A DNA stretch of 64,000 bases from SAR92 clade bacterium (GCA_004211905.1 SHBP01000004.1:62001-126000), one strand, 5' to 3'. Shown: positions 55,009 through 63,416, counted from the stretch's first letter. Numbers and translations are program-made. Notes: generated by a model not told the origin, from the letters alone.

Positions 55009-56013
55009 TTGTCTGCTGAAAGGTTTTGGATAAACGCGTGGTATCAAAAGAGTCCTTGGCTTGTCCTGTTGGTTCCCTTGTCTTGGTTGTTTAGGGCGAT
55101 AAGTTGGTTTCGACGTATTATTCTTCAGTGGTGCTTTCAGGATAGGCCATATGCCGTGCCTGTTATCGTTATTGGTAACATTTCCCTTGGTGGGAGTGGC
55201 AAAACACCTTTAATTATTGCTTTGGGCAAAGCTTTTTCAGAAAAGGGTTATTCTGTCGGAGTAGTCAGTCGAGGTTATGGTGGTGCTTCAACACAATATC
55301 CGTTGGTTGTTACTCCAGATACCCCAGTGGGTCAAAGTGGTGATGAGCCCTTGTTGATTGCTAAGAAGCTAGGCTGCCCAGTGGTGGTAGACCCTAATCG
55401 AGCGAGGGCAGTCGAGACAATGGTCAAAAGTTTTTCATGCGATTTTATTCTCAGCGACGATGGGTTACAGCATTACCGCTTGCATAGAGATATTGAAATT
55501 GTCGTTGTGGATGGCAGTCGCGGCTTCGGTAACGGTTATACTTTGCCCGCAGGCCCATTGCGGGAACCTCCTAGACGGCTAAAAGAAGTTGATTTCATCG
55601 TACAAAATGGCGGGATCGTAGAGCCTGATGGCCCTGTGACTTATGTCGTACACATGGAGTCTTCAGGACTTCGTCGGTTCGGCTCGACTGAATTGATCGG
55701 GTTTGATCAGTGGGTTGAGTCGACTACTATCCATGCTGTTGCCGCAATAGGGCATCCTGAGCGCTTCTCTGAGAGTCTCAGGCATCTGGGCTTTAAAGTG
55801 GATTTAGAGCCTAAAAATGACCATCAAGCACTCACAGCGAGTGACATTAAGTTCGATGATGATCTGCCAGTCGTGATTACTGCGAAGGATGCAGTAAAAT
55901 ACCAGGGCTTGGTGCCCGATAATCTTTGGGTATTAGAGGTTGAAATGACGTTGGATAATGAATTTGTATCCAGCCTTATTGATTGCGCAGGTCCTACTGT
56001 GACGAGCGCATAA
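55009..56013 (+). CDS. lpxK: tetraacyldisaccharide 4'-kinase
   Basis: Protein of 334 residues starting at the TTG at 55009, two bases after msbA. One membrane helix near the N-terminus leads to the P-loop GNISLGGSGKTPL near 56-68. DDGLQHYRLHRDIEIVVVDGSRGFGN near 150 is a strong family block. It phosphorylates the lipid A disaccharide at the 4' position. The small Trm112/YcaR gene that often follows is absent; kdsB starts after 48 bases. Confidence 0.95.
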   Translation: MSAERFWINAWYQKSPWLVLLVPLSWLFRAISWFRRIILQWCFQDRPYAVPVIVIGNISLGGSGKTPLIIALGKAFSEKGYSVGVVSRGYGGASTQYPLVVTPDTPVGQSGDEPLLIAKKLGCPVVVDPNRARAVETMVKSFSCDFILSDDGLQHYRLHRDIEIVVVDGSRGFGNGYTLPAGPLREPPRRLKEVDFIVQNGGIVEPDGPVTYVVHMESSGLRRFGSTELIGFDQWVESTTIHAVAAIGHPERFSESLRHLGFKVDLEPKNDHQALTASDIKFDDDLPVVITAKDAVKYQGLVPDNLWVLEVEMTLDNEFVSSLIDCAGPTVTSA

Positions 56014-56061
56014 CTTAACCTTATAATGTCGGTACACTTTCGTTTAATTGATGAGTAATTT

Positions 56062-56799
56062 ATGGCTTTTGTTGTAATTATACCTGCTCGTTATGCCTCA
56101 TCGCGCCTTCCTGGGAAGCCTCTAAAGGATATTGCTGGGCTTCCAATGATCCAGCGAGTCTGGCAACAAGCTTGTAAAAGTAGCGCTTCCCGAGTGGTGA
56201 TTGCAACAGATGATAGTCGAATCAAATCTGTAGCAGAGGCCTTTGGTGCAGAAGTTTGTATGACTCGAGAGGACCATGCGTCAGGAACGGACCGGTTACA
56301 GGAAGTCTCCAGCCAGTTAAATCTCAGTGAGGACCAAGTTGTGGTCAATGTACAGGGAGATGAACCATTGATTCCACCTGTAGTTATTGATCAGGTTGCG
56401 AGTAATTTGAGCATGAATGAAGCTGCGGGAGTGGCAACACTGCGCGAAGCTATAACATCGGAAGAGGATCTCCAGAACCCTAATATCGTAAAGGTTGTAG
56501 CAAATTTGAATGGCTTTGCGAGTTACTTCAGCAGAGCACCCATCCCATGGGTGAGAGACAAGGATTTGCCCGAGGCTTGGCATGCCGCCCATCGTCATAT
56601 AGGAATTTACGCCTATCGAGTAGCTCACTTGGATCGGTTTGTTCAATGGCCGGTAGCACCTGCCGAGCACGCTGAATCACTGGAGCAGCTGCGGTTTTTA
56701 TGGAATGGCGTCGCGATCCATGTCGATGATGCTATTACTGAGGTTCCTGGGGGTATCGATACTGAGGAAGATCTAAAAGCGGTATCACTTCTTTTCTAA
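56062..56799 (+). CDS. kdsB: CMP-KDO synthetase
   Basis: Protein of 245 residues of the sugar nucleotidyltransferase fold. [22 protein letters not shown] opens the protein, [16 protein letters not shown] is near 75, [13 protein letters not shown] near 95 and [12 protein letters not shown] near 153. It activates KDO with CTP for the lipopolysaccharide inner core. It lies between lpxK and the low-molecular-weight phosphatase gene. Confidence 0.96.
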   Translation: MAFVVIIPARYASSRLPGKPLKDIAGLPMIQRVWQQACKSSASRVVIATDDSRIKSVAEAFGAEVCMTREDHASGTDRLQEVSSQLNLSEDQVVVNVQGDEPLIPPVVIDQVASNLSMNEAAGVATLREAITSEEDLQNPNIVKVVANLNGFASYFSRAPIPWVRDKDLPEAWHAAHRHIGIYAYRVAHLDRFVQWPVAPAEHAESLEQLRFLWNGVAIHVDDAITEVPGGIDTEEDLKAVSLLF

Positions 56800-56834
56800 A
56801 CGTTTTATGTGAATTTATAAGCTGAAAATAAATT

Positions 56835-57335
56835 ATGGTTAACACTTCGGTTCTTTTTGTTTGTTTGGGCAATATTTGTAGGTCTCCAACAGCACATGCT
56901 GTTTTTCAATCGATGGTTAATAGGGCCGGATTGACCAATCAATTCTATGTTGATGGGGCAGGCACGGGCGATTGGCACCTCGGGCACCCACCAGATACTC
57001 GATCGGCTGCTACAGCATCGTTGCGAGGCTACGATATGTCGACCCTGAGGTCTCGTCTGGTTACCGTGGATGATTTCTCAAGATTTGATTACATTATTGC
57101 CATGGATACGGACAACTTGGAGAACCTAAATGTCATGCGTCCCTCTAATTTTGGTGGCCAATTGAAACTACTTTTAGATTTTTCGAGCAAGCCTGAGTAT
57201 AAGGAGATTAGCGAGGTTCCTGATCCTTATTATGGTGGCGAAGATGGCTTCCCATTGGTTTTAGACTTGATTGAAGATGCTTGTGCGTCATTACTAAATC
57301 ATATTAGAACTCAGATTGACGACCGAAATGAGTGA
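56835..57335 (+). CDS. low-molecular-weight protein-tyrosine phosphatase
   Basis: Protein of 166 residues. The phosphate loop C10LGNICRS (C-X5-R) opens the protein and the catalytic Asp is in VPDPYYGG near 130. Placement between kdsB and murB is common in Pseudomonas relatives. The role is uncertain. It overlaps murB by eight bases, suggesting coupled translation. Confidence 0.92.
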   Translation: MVNTSVLFVCLGNICRSPTAHAVFQSMVNRAGLTNQFYVDGAGTGDWHLGHPPDTRSAATASLRGYDMSTLRSRLVTVDDFSRFDYIIAMDTDNLENLNVMRPSNFGGQLKLLLDFSSKPEYKEISEVPDPYYGGEDGFPLVLDLIEDACASLLNHIRTQIDDRNE

Positions 57336-58401
57336 ATCTGATAGCTTCACAGTTGAAACCGACAAGTGCTTACAGGCACTTAACAGCTTGGCTTTGCCAG
57401 CCAAAGCCTCTCATTTTTGCACATTGTCTGAATTTCATCATATCAAACAGGCTTTAGATTTTGCTAAAACTAACGACTTGAATGTTATCCCGCTGGGCGC
57501 AGGTAGCAATATTGTCTTGGCATCTAATTTAACCGGTTTAGTGTTGTCTTTGAAGTTGTTGGGCATTACCGAGCAAAAGGATAATAGGAGTAATAATGAT
57601 ACTGTTGACGTCACTTTTGGTGCTGGTGAGAATTGGCATAACGCTGTTATTTATACGTTAAAGAAAGGTTGGTATGGTCTTGAAAACCTTTCGTTGATCC
57701 CCGGAAACACTGGGGCTGCCGCCATACAGAATATAGGCGCTTACGGTGTGGAGTTGGCAGATATGTTGGTTTCTTTAAAAGCAGTAGATATTGAGTCTGG
57801 CGCTTTATTAAACCTGATGAATGAAGACTGCAAGTTTGGTTATCGAGATAGCATTTTTAAGCAATCATTGAAAGATAAATGCATTATTACCGAGATTACT
57901 TTGCGTTTAACCAAAACACCCATGGTTAATCTTGATTATCCTGCCCTAAGGGAGTATTTTTCCGAGTCAACGAAGCTGCCGTCGCCTATGTTAGTCTCTG
58001 ATGCTGTTTGTGACATACGTCGATCAAAGTTACCGGACCCGAAAGAGTTGCCCAATGTCGGTAGCTTTTTTAAAAACCCGATTGTTTCAGCAGAAACATT
58101 GGGCAGAATACACAAAGAGCACAGTGCTCCGGATATAGATCTACCTCAATATCTACAAGATGATGGGAACATCAAGATACCTGCAGCTTGGTTGGTGGAG
58201 TATTGTAAGCTTAAAGGTTTCCGCCATGGATCGGTTGGTGTGCATAAAGACCAAGCATTAGTTTTAGTTAATTATAATGATGTTGAGGGAAGCGATAGCG
58301 CTAGGGAAATCTTGCAATTAGCCGAGGAGATACAACGAACCATTAAAACTGAGTTTGGGATTGATCTTGAGGTGGAGCCACGGATCTATGGATCTGTTTG
58401 A
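57328..58401 (+). CDS. murB: UDP-N-acetylenolpyruvoylglucosamine reductase
   Basis: Protein of 357 residues from the ATG at 57328, overlapping the upstream stop. The FAD domain shows PLGAGSNIVLAS near 56, SLIPGNTGAAAIQNIGAYGVE near 122 and the catalytic YRDS near 170. The C-terminal segment VGSFFKNPIV and the ending DLEVEPRIYG fit the type I MurB of E. coli size. It completes UDP-MurNAc synthesis for peptidoglycan. The next gene overlaps its end by 14 bases. Confidence 0.95.
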   Translation: MSESDSFTVETDKCLQALNSLALPAKASHFCTLSEFHHIKQALDFAKTNDLNVIPLGAGSNIVLASNLTGLVLSLKLLGITEQKDNRSNNDTVDVTFGAGENWHNAVIYTLKKGWYGLENLSLIPGNTGAAAIQNIGAYGVELADMLVSLKAVDIESGALLNLMNEDCKFGYRDSIFKQSLKDKCIITEITLRLTKTPMVNLDYPALREYFSESTKLPSPMLVSDAVCDIRRSKLPDPKELPNVGSFFKNPIVSAETLGRIHKEHSAPDIDLPQYLQDDGNIKIPAAWLVEYCKLKGFRHGSVGVHKDQALVLVNYNDVEGSDSAREILQLAEEIQRTIKTEFGIDLEVEPRIYGSV

Positions 58402-58990
58402 TCGCCAGGTTATACCACTTACATTAAGTAATGATCGGGCAAGTGAAATCATATTTTGGCCGAAATGGCTAGATCCGACTGCTGCTGACAAACTATTGAA
58501 TACTGCGATTTCAAAAACACCGTGGAGGCAGGATTTTATGAGGATTATGGGGAAAAAAATACCCGTACCTCGCCTCCAGAACTGGTTCGGTGAGCCTAAC
58601 ACCAGTTATACATATTCCGGTATTCGGTTACAAGCAATCGCGTTCCCCGCATGGCTGGATGAACTTCGAATTGATGTGGAGAACGAAACGGGGAGACGTT
58701 TTAATCGTGCATTGGTTAACTATTATAGAAGTGGTCAGGATAGTGTTGACTGGCATGCCGATAATGAGCCAGAGCTTGGGTTTGAGCCAGTTATAGCAAG
58801 TGTAAGCGTTGGATGCGAGCGTATATTTCAACTACGTCATAATGTATCGAAACAAAAAGTGAAAATAAATCTGCCTCACGGTTCGCTTTTACTCATGGGT
58901 GCTGGCATACAGGAGAATTGGCAGCACAGTATTGCAAAGGTAAAGGGTATAGATGATCCGAGGGTTAACTTTACTTTTCGCTGTATGTGA
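58388..58990 (+). CDS. alkB: AlkB-like 2-oxoglutarate/Fe(II) dioxygenase
   Basis: Protein of 200 residues from the ATG at 58388; a further upstream in-frame start lies deep inside murB. The iron ligands are His123 and Asp125 (WHADNEPELG) and His180 (WQHSI), with the 2-oxoglutarate Arg in PRVNFTFR near 192-198. The layout matches the AlkB branch close to human ALKBH2/3 that repairs methylated DNA or RNA bases. It overlaps murB by 14 bases. Confidence 0.9.
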   Translation: MDLFDRQVIPLTLSNDRASEIIFWPKWLDPTAADKLLNTAISKTPWRQDFMRIMGKKIPVPRLQNWFGEPNTSYTYSGIRLQAIAFPAWLDELRIDVENETGRRFNRALVNYYRSGQDSVDWHADNEPELGFEPVIASVSVGCERIFQLRHNVSKQKVKINLPHGSLLLMGAGIQENWQHSIAKVKGIDDPRVNFTFRCM

Positions 58991-59027
58991 CTAAATGGTT
59001 AATGTATCCGCAAGAATGGAGTAACAC

Positions 59028-60281
59028 ATGAAATTATCTCAGTTCGGGCTTAAATTCGCCGGGTCTGCGGGGATCGTTAATCTGATGGATGATTTGGGTA
59101 ACGCGCTTAACGAAAATCCAGAGATGATTTTCATGGGAGGTGGTAATCCAGGGAGGATTCCTAAGGTTGAGGCTATTTTTAAAGAGCGCTTAGAAGCCGT
59201 CTTGCAGGACCCTGACCAGTTGCATAGTCTGATGGGAATTTATCAATCCCCCCAAGGGGACAAAGGCTTTCTGACCCAAATTGCCGGTTTGTTGAATAAG
59301 CAATTTGGCTGGAACGTTTCTGAGCGCAATGTTGCTGTATCAAATGGAAGTCAGCCAGCCTTCTTTATACTAAATAACATGTTGGCAGGGCAGATGCCTG
59401 ATGGCGGCTATAGATCAATTCATTTACCGCTCGCACCGGAATATATTGGATATACTGGCATTGGTCTTAGTGAACCCTTTTATACTGCTACTCGACCAGA
59501 CATTGAACTCCTTGACGATCATTTATTTAAGTATCATGTCGATTTTTCAAAGTTAAAGGTTAACCGATCCACTGCCGCACTATGTGTTTCTAGACCAACC
59601 AATCCAACCGGTAATGTCCTGACAGACGATGAAGTTGAACATCTTGATGAGATAGCCATGAGTGTTGACATCCCCTTGATTATTGATGGAGCTTACGGAT
59701 TACCCTTTCCAGGAATAATATTTAATCAGGCAAAGCCTCATTGGAACGAAAACACGATTTTGGTGTTGAGCCTCTCTAAGCTAGGGCTGCCCGGAGTACG
59801 AACAGGGATTGTGGTAGCAAACGAGGAGTTTATAAGTGCATTTGCTAATGCTAATACGGTGGTCAGCCTTGCATGTGGTAATTTTGGGCCAATTATTGCG
59901 AGAGAGCTGTTTAAGACTGGAGAGATTCTTTCTTTGAGCAAGAGTCTCATTAGCCCATTCTATAAATATCGCGCGCAGTTAGCTGTAGATTTGTGCAAGA
60001 ATGCTCTTCGTGGCATTCCTTATAGAATACATAAGCCTGAGGGTGCCATTTTCCTATGGTTATGGTTTCAAGGATTGCCAATATCGAGCCAGGAGTTATA
60101 TGAACGCCTGAAACAACGCGGGGTTTTGGTGGTTCCGGGGCATAATTTCTTTCCGGGTATGAACGATGACTGGAAACATCAGCAGGAGTGCATCCGTGTT
60201 TCCTATGCCCAAGATGGTGAAACTGTACAAAAAGGAATTAACATAATCGCAGAAGAGGTTAAGAGAGCATTTTTGCAATGA
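59028..60281 (+). CDS. avtA: valine-pyruvate aminotransferase
   Basis: Protein of 417 residues. The opening MKLSQFGLKFAGSAGIVNLMDDLG and GGGNPGRIPKVEA block near 37 are characteristic of AvtA. SRPTNPTGNVLTDDEV is near 187 and the PLP lysine is in LSLSKLGLPGVRTG near 247. It interconverts valine and pyruvate with 2-oxoisovalerate and alanine. It follows alkB by 37 bases and overlaps trmH by four (ATGA). Confidence 0.92.
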   Translation: MKLSQFGLKFAGSAGIVNLMDDLGNALNENPEMIFMGGGNPGRIPKVEAIFKERLEAVLQDPDQLHSLMGIYQSPQGDKGFLTQIAGLLNKQFGWNVSERNVAVSNGSQPAFFILNNMLAGQMPDGGYRSIHLPLAPEYIGYTGIGLSEPFYTATRPDIELLDDHLFKYHVDFSKLKVNRSTAALCVSRPTNPTGNVLTDDEVEHLDEIAMSVDIPLIIDGAYGLPFPGIIFNQAKPHWNENTILVLSLSKLGLPGVRTGIVVANEEFISAFANANTVVSLACGNFGPIIARELFKTGEILSLSKSLISPFYKYRAQLAVDLCKNALRGIPYRIHKPEGAIFLWLWFQGLPISSQELYERLKQRGVLVVPGHNFFPGMNDDWKHQQECIRVSYAQDGETVQKGINIIAEEVKRAFLQ

Positions 60282-60943
60282 CACCAGAGCGTTTTGCCAA
60301 GGCAGTGCAGGTGCTGAATCATCGACAACCTGACCTCACAGTTGTCACTGATCAAGTGCATAAGGGGCAGAATTTGTCCGCGATTATACGAACCTGCGAC
60401 GCTGTAGGTATCATGGCCCTTCATTCTGTGTACGATGCTGCAACTTTTAAGGCTCATACAGGTACAACCATGGGTACCCATAAATGGGTTAAAACAAAGA
60501 TATTTCAGGATATTTCAGCCCCCCTACAAGCTTTAAAAACGCAAAAATATCAAATAGTTGCGGCTGATACCTCAGAGAACTGTGTAGACTATAGAGAGGT
60601 TGATTACACTCGTCCAACTGCTCTTTTATTAGGCGCCGAAAAATTTGGCATAAGCGATGCCTCGCACCCTTATATAGATCAACGAATTACTGTACCAATG
60701 ATGGGGATGGTTGAGTCATTTAATGTAAGCGTTGCTTGCGCTATTATCTTGGCCGAAGCCCGCCGTCAGAGAGAGGTGGTGGGGCTTTATGCTAAGCGAC
60801 AGATCTCTGATGAGCTTTTTAATAGAACGATATTGGAGTGGACACAACCTCTTGTCGCTAGATATTGTCAAAAAAACGACATTAAGTACCCAGAACTTGA
60901 TGGCAAAGGTGATATTATTGATCCCAGTTGGCGGAGCATTTGA
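60278..60943 (+). CDS. trmH: tRNA (guanosine-18-2'-O)-methyltransferase
   Basis: Protein of 221 residues of the SPOUT class. The N-terminal helix MTPERFAKAVQVLNHRQPDL is followed by NLSAIIRTCDAVGI near 39 and by the trefoil-knot motifs ALLLGAEKFGIS near 112 and IDQRITVPMMGMVESFNVSVACAIIL near 131. It methylates G18 in the tRNA D loop. Its start overlaps avtA as ATGA. It converges with the next gene; a short GGCG-TTT-CGCC hairpin with CTTT lies between them. Confidence 0.93.
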   Translation: MTPERFAKAVQVLNHRQPDLTVVTDQVHKGQNLSAIIRTCDAVGIMALHSVYDAATFKAHTGTTMGTHKWVKTKIFQDISAPLQALKTQKYQIVAADTSENCVDYREVDYTRPTALLLGAEKFGISDASHPYIDQRITVPMMGMVESFNVSVACAIILAEARRQREVVGLYAKRQISDELFNRTILEWTQPLVARYCQKNDIKYPELDGKGDIIDPSWRSI

Positions 60944-60976
60944 CAGGCGTTTCGCCCTTTATCAATTTGCAGTTCA

Positions 60977-61411
60977 TTAATCACCATAGAGCCAGTCAAC
61001 AACTTCCTTGTTTGGATGATTGGGTATTGATTCGCTATGGTTTAGCAAGGTCCAGCCTGCAATTACACGTCTCTGGTCCTCTTTTTCAAGAATAGTATTT
61101 GCATTTAACGATGCGATTGAAATCTCTCGCGTAACAGGTATGTCTCCCGTTATTTGGAGCCCAAGGTAGCGAATAGCGCAAACCCTGAGAAAGGAGGTAA
61201 AGTTACCGAGATCATGTCCTGCTTCAATAGCTTCGCGATACAGTTTACTGACCATTTCCGGCAATGTTAAGCTATCCCGCGCAGCGATCTCATCTAAAAC
61301 CTGCCAAAAATATAACTCAAGTCTAACACTAGTGACCATACCGTCAATTCTTAGAGAACGACGTGACGTTGCCCAAAGCTGCGTGTCTGCTTCGATAAAT
61401 AGCTTACACAT
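60977..61411 (-). CDS. ribbon-helix-helix domain protein (RHH_4 type)
   Basis: Protein of 144 residues. It begins MCKLFIEADTQLW, and the region to about residue 80 (RSLRIDGMVTSVRLELYFWQVLDEIAARDSLTLPEMVSKLY, here given only by that span) matches the RHH_4 family, followed by GNFTSFLRVCAIRYLGLQ. The last 45 residues are variable. The family is linked to DNA binding and occurs near aromatic-compound or phage genes. It ends the small accessory patch, convergent with trmH. Its target is unknown. Confidence 0.8.
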   Translation of the reverse strand: MCKLFIEADTQLWATSRRSLRIDGMVTSVRLELYFWQVLDEIAARDSLTLPEMVSKLYREAIEAGHDLGNFTSFLRVCAIRYLGLQITGDIPVTREISIASLNANTILEKEDQRRVIAGWTLLNHSESIPNHPNKEVVDWLYGD

Positions 61412-61526
61412 AGTATGCGTCCTCTCATCAAAAATAGTTATTCTAAAGATTAGTACTTTTTATCATTTTCGCTTAGATAAGCTGATATTTAAGCATAACT
61501 CCAATTCAGAAAACCATACACTGAAG

Positions 61527-61706
61527 ATGCATTATACGATAATGAATTTCTTGCGGCGGGCAGATAGCACCCATTACCAAAGCGGAAAGATTGATCTCTT
61601 CGTGCTAAATAAAGAATATTTGTTTATTATTTATGCGATTTTGTTAGTTTTTTATATGCAAGCAAAAGAGAATCTAGTACAGATAGTAGAAAAATACTTA
61701 AGTTAA
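61527..61706 (+). CDS. possible small single-helix membrane protein
   Basis: A 59-codon frame with one clear hydrophobic helix (YLFIIYAILLVFYM, about 34-47) between charged segments (KIDLFVLNK and QAKENLVQIVEKYLS). There is no good ribosome site before the ATG, only GAAG touching it, and it lies in a 368-base gap (61412-61779) between two minus-strand genes. It could be a short toxin-like peptide or chance. The rest of the gap shows nothing else. Confidence 0.25.
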   Translation: MHYTIMNFLRRADSTHYQSGKIDLFVLNKEYLFIIYAILLVFYMQAKENLVQIVEKYLS

Positions 61707-61779
61707 GTGAGATCACAAAGGAAAACTAGATTCACCATGTTGATAGACGCCTTCCCTGGCGCTAAAACTCCTTTGAACA

Positions 61780-61947
61780 TCACAAGGGTGATGAGTACTC
61801 ATCAAGTAATGTTAATAATTTTACATATTGCTGGTCTGTTAGCTTTTCAAGTTCACGTTTGAATGGCCCAATACCTAAATCAAAAGCTGTCATTAGATCC
61901 ATATCTGTAGGTATTTCTGAGCCTGATCCATTATCAAAGTTCAACAT
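61780..61947 (-). CDS. small acidic protein, paralogue B
   Basis: Protein of 55 residues from the ATG at 61947, with GGAG nine bases upstream; an ATG at 61962 is in frame but lacks a site. The N-terminal half is acidic and polar (MLNFDNGSGSEIP). The C-terminal half (AFDLGIGPFKRELEKLT, then DQQYVKLLTLLDEY) aligns without gaps to the protein at 62365-62547, with A-F, G, F-K, L, D, Q, L, L-L and Y identical. A GATGAGTACTCATC palindrome lies in the last codons. The family is not recognised. Confidence 0.6.
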   Translation of the reverse strand: MLNFDNGSGSEIPTDMDLMTAFDLGIGPFKRELEKLTDQQYVKLLTLLDEYSSPL

Positions 61948-61998
61948 TGTGTGCTTCTCCATAAGTCTTGGATTTAACTGGAATAACGTTAGATAAAT

Positions 61999-62295
61999 TT
62001 AAGTCTTTGGGGGCCCTCGTGGCCTTGAAGAAATGACTTGGAGCAAGTCATAGATAGTGTACTCAGTAAGATGGACTAAGACTGGAGTGAAAATTACGTT
62101 CTTTTCTACATTAATGTTACTGACTGCAAGACTTTTACAAATCTTGCATTTATGAGGTTCAGTCTTAAACACGCCATCTTGCGTGCTAACGTGCGTTATC
62201 TCGTGCAAAACGCAACTTGTTAAGAAAAGAGCTAAGGTTATTACCAGTGGGGTAAAAAACCTTGGGACATTAATTGTGTAATGACTTCCGTTCAT
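61999..62295 (-). CDS. small putative lipoprotein with CxxC motif
   Basis: Protein of 98 residues. A signal segment (FFTPLVITLALFLTSC) ends in the lipobox LTSC near residue 28. The mature part contains HKCKICKSL, a CxxC pair near 49-52 that could bind metal or be redox active, and ends in a basic PRGPPKT. The ribosome site before the ATG at 62295 is weak. It lies between the two small paralogous acidic genes on the same strand. Function is unknown. Confidence 0.5.
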   Translation of the reverse strand: MNGSHYTINVPRFFTPLVITLALFLTSCVLHEITHVSTQDGVFKTEPHKCKICKSLAVSNINVEKNVIFTPVLVHLTEYTIYDLLQVISSRPRGPPKT

Positions 62296-62364
62296 TTGGC
62301 AATTATGACCGATCTATTGGTTTAGGAGGTAGTATTATGGTAATACGCAAATATTACATTTTTA

Positions 62365-62547
62365 TTACGTATTATTATAATCACCTAATAAATTACAAAG
62401 CTCCGATACCTGATCGTCACTTAAAGAATGGAATTTATACTTGAACATCTCAAACCCCTGATTAAAAGCCAATTCAATTCCCTTAAAGAAGGCGTCCTCG
62501 TCGTCACCATCTTGACTAAAGTTTTGATTATCCGACTCGTATAACAT
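62365..62547 (-). CDS. small acidic protein, paralogue A
   Basis: Protein of 60 residues. It has an Asp/Glu-rich N-terminal half (SQDGDDEDAFFKGIELAFN) and a helical C-terminal half (GFEMFKYKFHSLSDDQVSELC, then NLLGDY) that aligns with the protein at 61780-61947. GAGG lies nine bases before the ATG at 62547, the same distance as in the paralogue. It is the first gene of the minus-strand trio. No known domain was recognised. Confidence 0.6.
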   Translation of the reverse strand: MLYESDNQNFSQDGDDEDAFFKGIELAFNQGFEMFKYKFHSLSDDQVSELCNLLGDYNNT

Positions 62548-62635
62548 CCTATAGGACCTCGATTATTTTGAGTTGAGATACATGGAAAGCATAAGTACTA
62601 TTTCTATTTATATTATTTATGCTGCTTTTTTAAGG

Positions 62636-62649
62636 GAACATCCATGTTC
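62636..62649. promoter_or_regulatory. inverted repeat before the small-gene trio
   Basis: GAACAT-CC-ATGTTC is a perfect 6-2-6 inverted repeat 89 bases upstream of paralogue A. A TTGAAC on the minus strand overlaps it and an AT-rich stretch follows, so it may cover a promoter. It does not match LexA boxes (wrong spacing). The remaining 62548-62763 gap is AT-rich without other sites. Confidence 0.35.
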
Positions 62650-62763
62650 AAGTACTTCCAAATTTCAGTTGCTACTAAGGTATAATTAGCAATACTAATA
62701 ATACACTGTAACTTAATACCCACGGTATAGCAAACTGCTAATTAATAGGGATATTCTGGGGCG

Positions 62764-63360
62764 TCAATAAACTGACATATCGAGTATTAGAAACTTTTTA
62801 GAAAGCTTGTCATTGGGGGGCTCAGAGCCCTCTGAAAATATGACAAATTCATCTGCACCTTTTTTTTGGACTAAATAAAAAGGTCTGTTGGTGGACATAC
62901 GAGTTTGTTTGTAATGAATATCATTAAGCACATCAATGCATTTAAACAGCATTCCTTCGAAAGCCTGCCATGGTCTTGAAGCACCATCGTCTACTTCTAT
63001 GAGATATTCCTTATCGACGCGAACAAAAAATTTGCAGCTTTCTTCGGGCCATACTATTGATTCATTTAGCATCACATTGGGGTCGTTCGTAACGTATCGG
63101 ACTTCTTTAGTTGCAACGCACGGTAGAGATTTCTCAATATTGGGGTCAATTTCTGTGGCGTGAACGTCTAAATAGTTAGCTAGCTTAATAATAGTTTGAA
63201 CTGACATAGGTGTAATGCCGTTTAGGTACTGACTTAACGCTCCCTGGGTCCAGTTGAGTTGAGTTGCAGCTAGAGCTTGAGTAACCTTCATCTCTTTTTT
63301 TCGGATATTCCAAATTCGCTTAAGATTACCTGCAATCTCAGCCTGATTCCCTGTGTCCAT
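62764..63360 (-). CDS. Cro/CI-type helix-turn-helix regulator
   Basis: Protein of 198 residues from the ATG at 63360, with AGGAG nine bases before; a GTG two codons upstream is in frame. The HTH_3 domain (about 13-66) reads TQALAATQLNWTQGALSQYLNG, then VQTIIKLANYLDV. The C-terminal half does not show the Ser/Lys dyad of S24 self-cleaving repressors, so the CI-like layout is probably without autoproteolysis. It lies upstream of the small-gene trio on the same strand and is likely its regulator, by position only. Confidence 0.8.
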   Translation of the reverse strand: MDTGNQAEIAGNLKRIWNIRKKEMKVTQALAATQLNWTQGALSQYLNGITPMSVQTIIKLANYLDVHATEIDPNIEKSLPCVATKEVRYVTNDPNVMLNESIVWPEESCKFFVRVDKEYLIEVDDGASRPWQAFEGMLFKCIDVLNDIHYKQTRMSTNRPFYLVQKKGADEFVIFSEGSEPPNDKLSKKFLILDMSVY

Positions 63361-63382
63361 TTGCACTAACTCCTGATGTATT

Positions 63383-63416
63383 ACGGACTAATCCGTTGAT
63401 GAAAATTGGTTTCATC
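63383..63416. promoter_or_regulatory. two inverted repeats upstream of the Cro/CI-type regulator
   Basis: ACGGA-CTAA-TCCGT (63383-63396) and GATGAAA-ATTGG-TTTCATC (63398-63416) are perfect inverted repeats one base apart, 23-56 bases upstream of the regulator ATG. This is the expected place for an autoregulatory operator. The rest of the 63361-63480 gap to pabB shows nothing else. Confidence 0.55.

Noticed and set aside
60946-60960. GGCG-TTT-CGCC with CTTT as a full terminator between trmH and the RHH gene
   Set aside because: Only a four-base stem and three T; too weak to list as a separate terminator.
62636-62649. LexA (SOS) box reading of GAACAT-N2-ATGTTC
   Set aside because: Gammaproteobacterial boxes are CTGT-N8-ACAG, and the Gram-positive type needs four bases between GAAC and GTTC; here there are six.
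62685-62699. ATTAG-N5-CTAAT before the small-gene trio as a further TetR-type site
   Set aside because: Short AT-rich arms are expected by chance in this composition, and no TetR gene is nearby.
62764-63360. Self-cleaving S24 phage repressor
   Set aside because: The HTH is clear, but no Ser/Lys dyad or Ala-Gly cleavage site could be seen in the C-terminal half.
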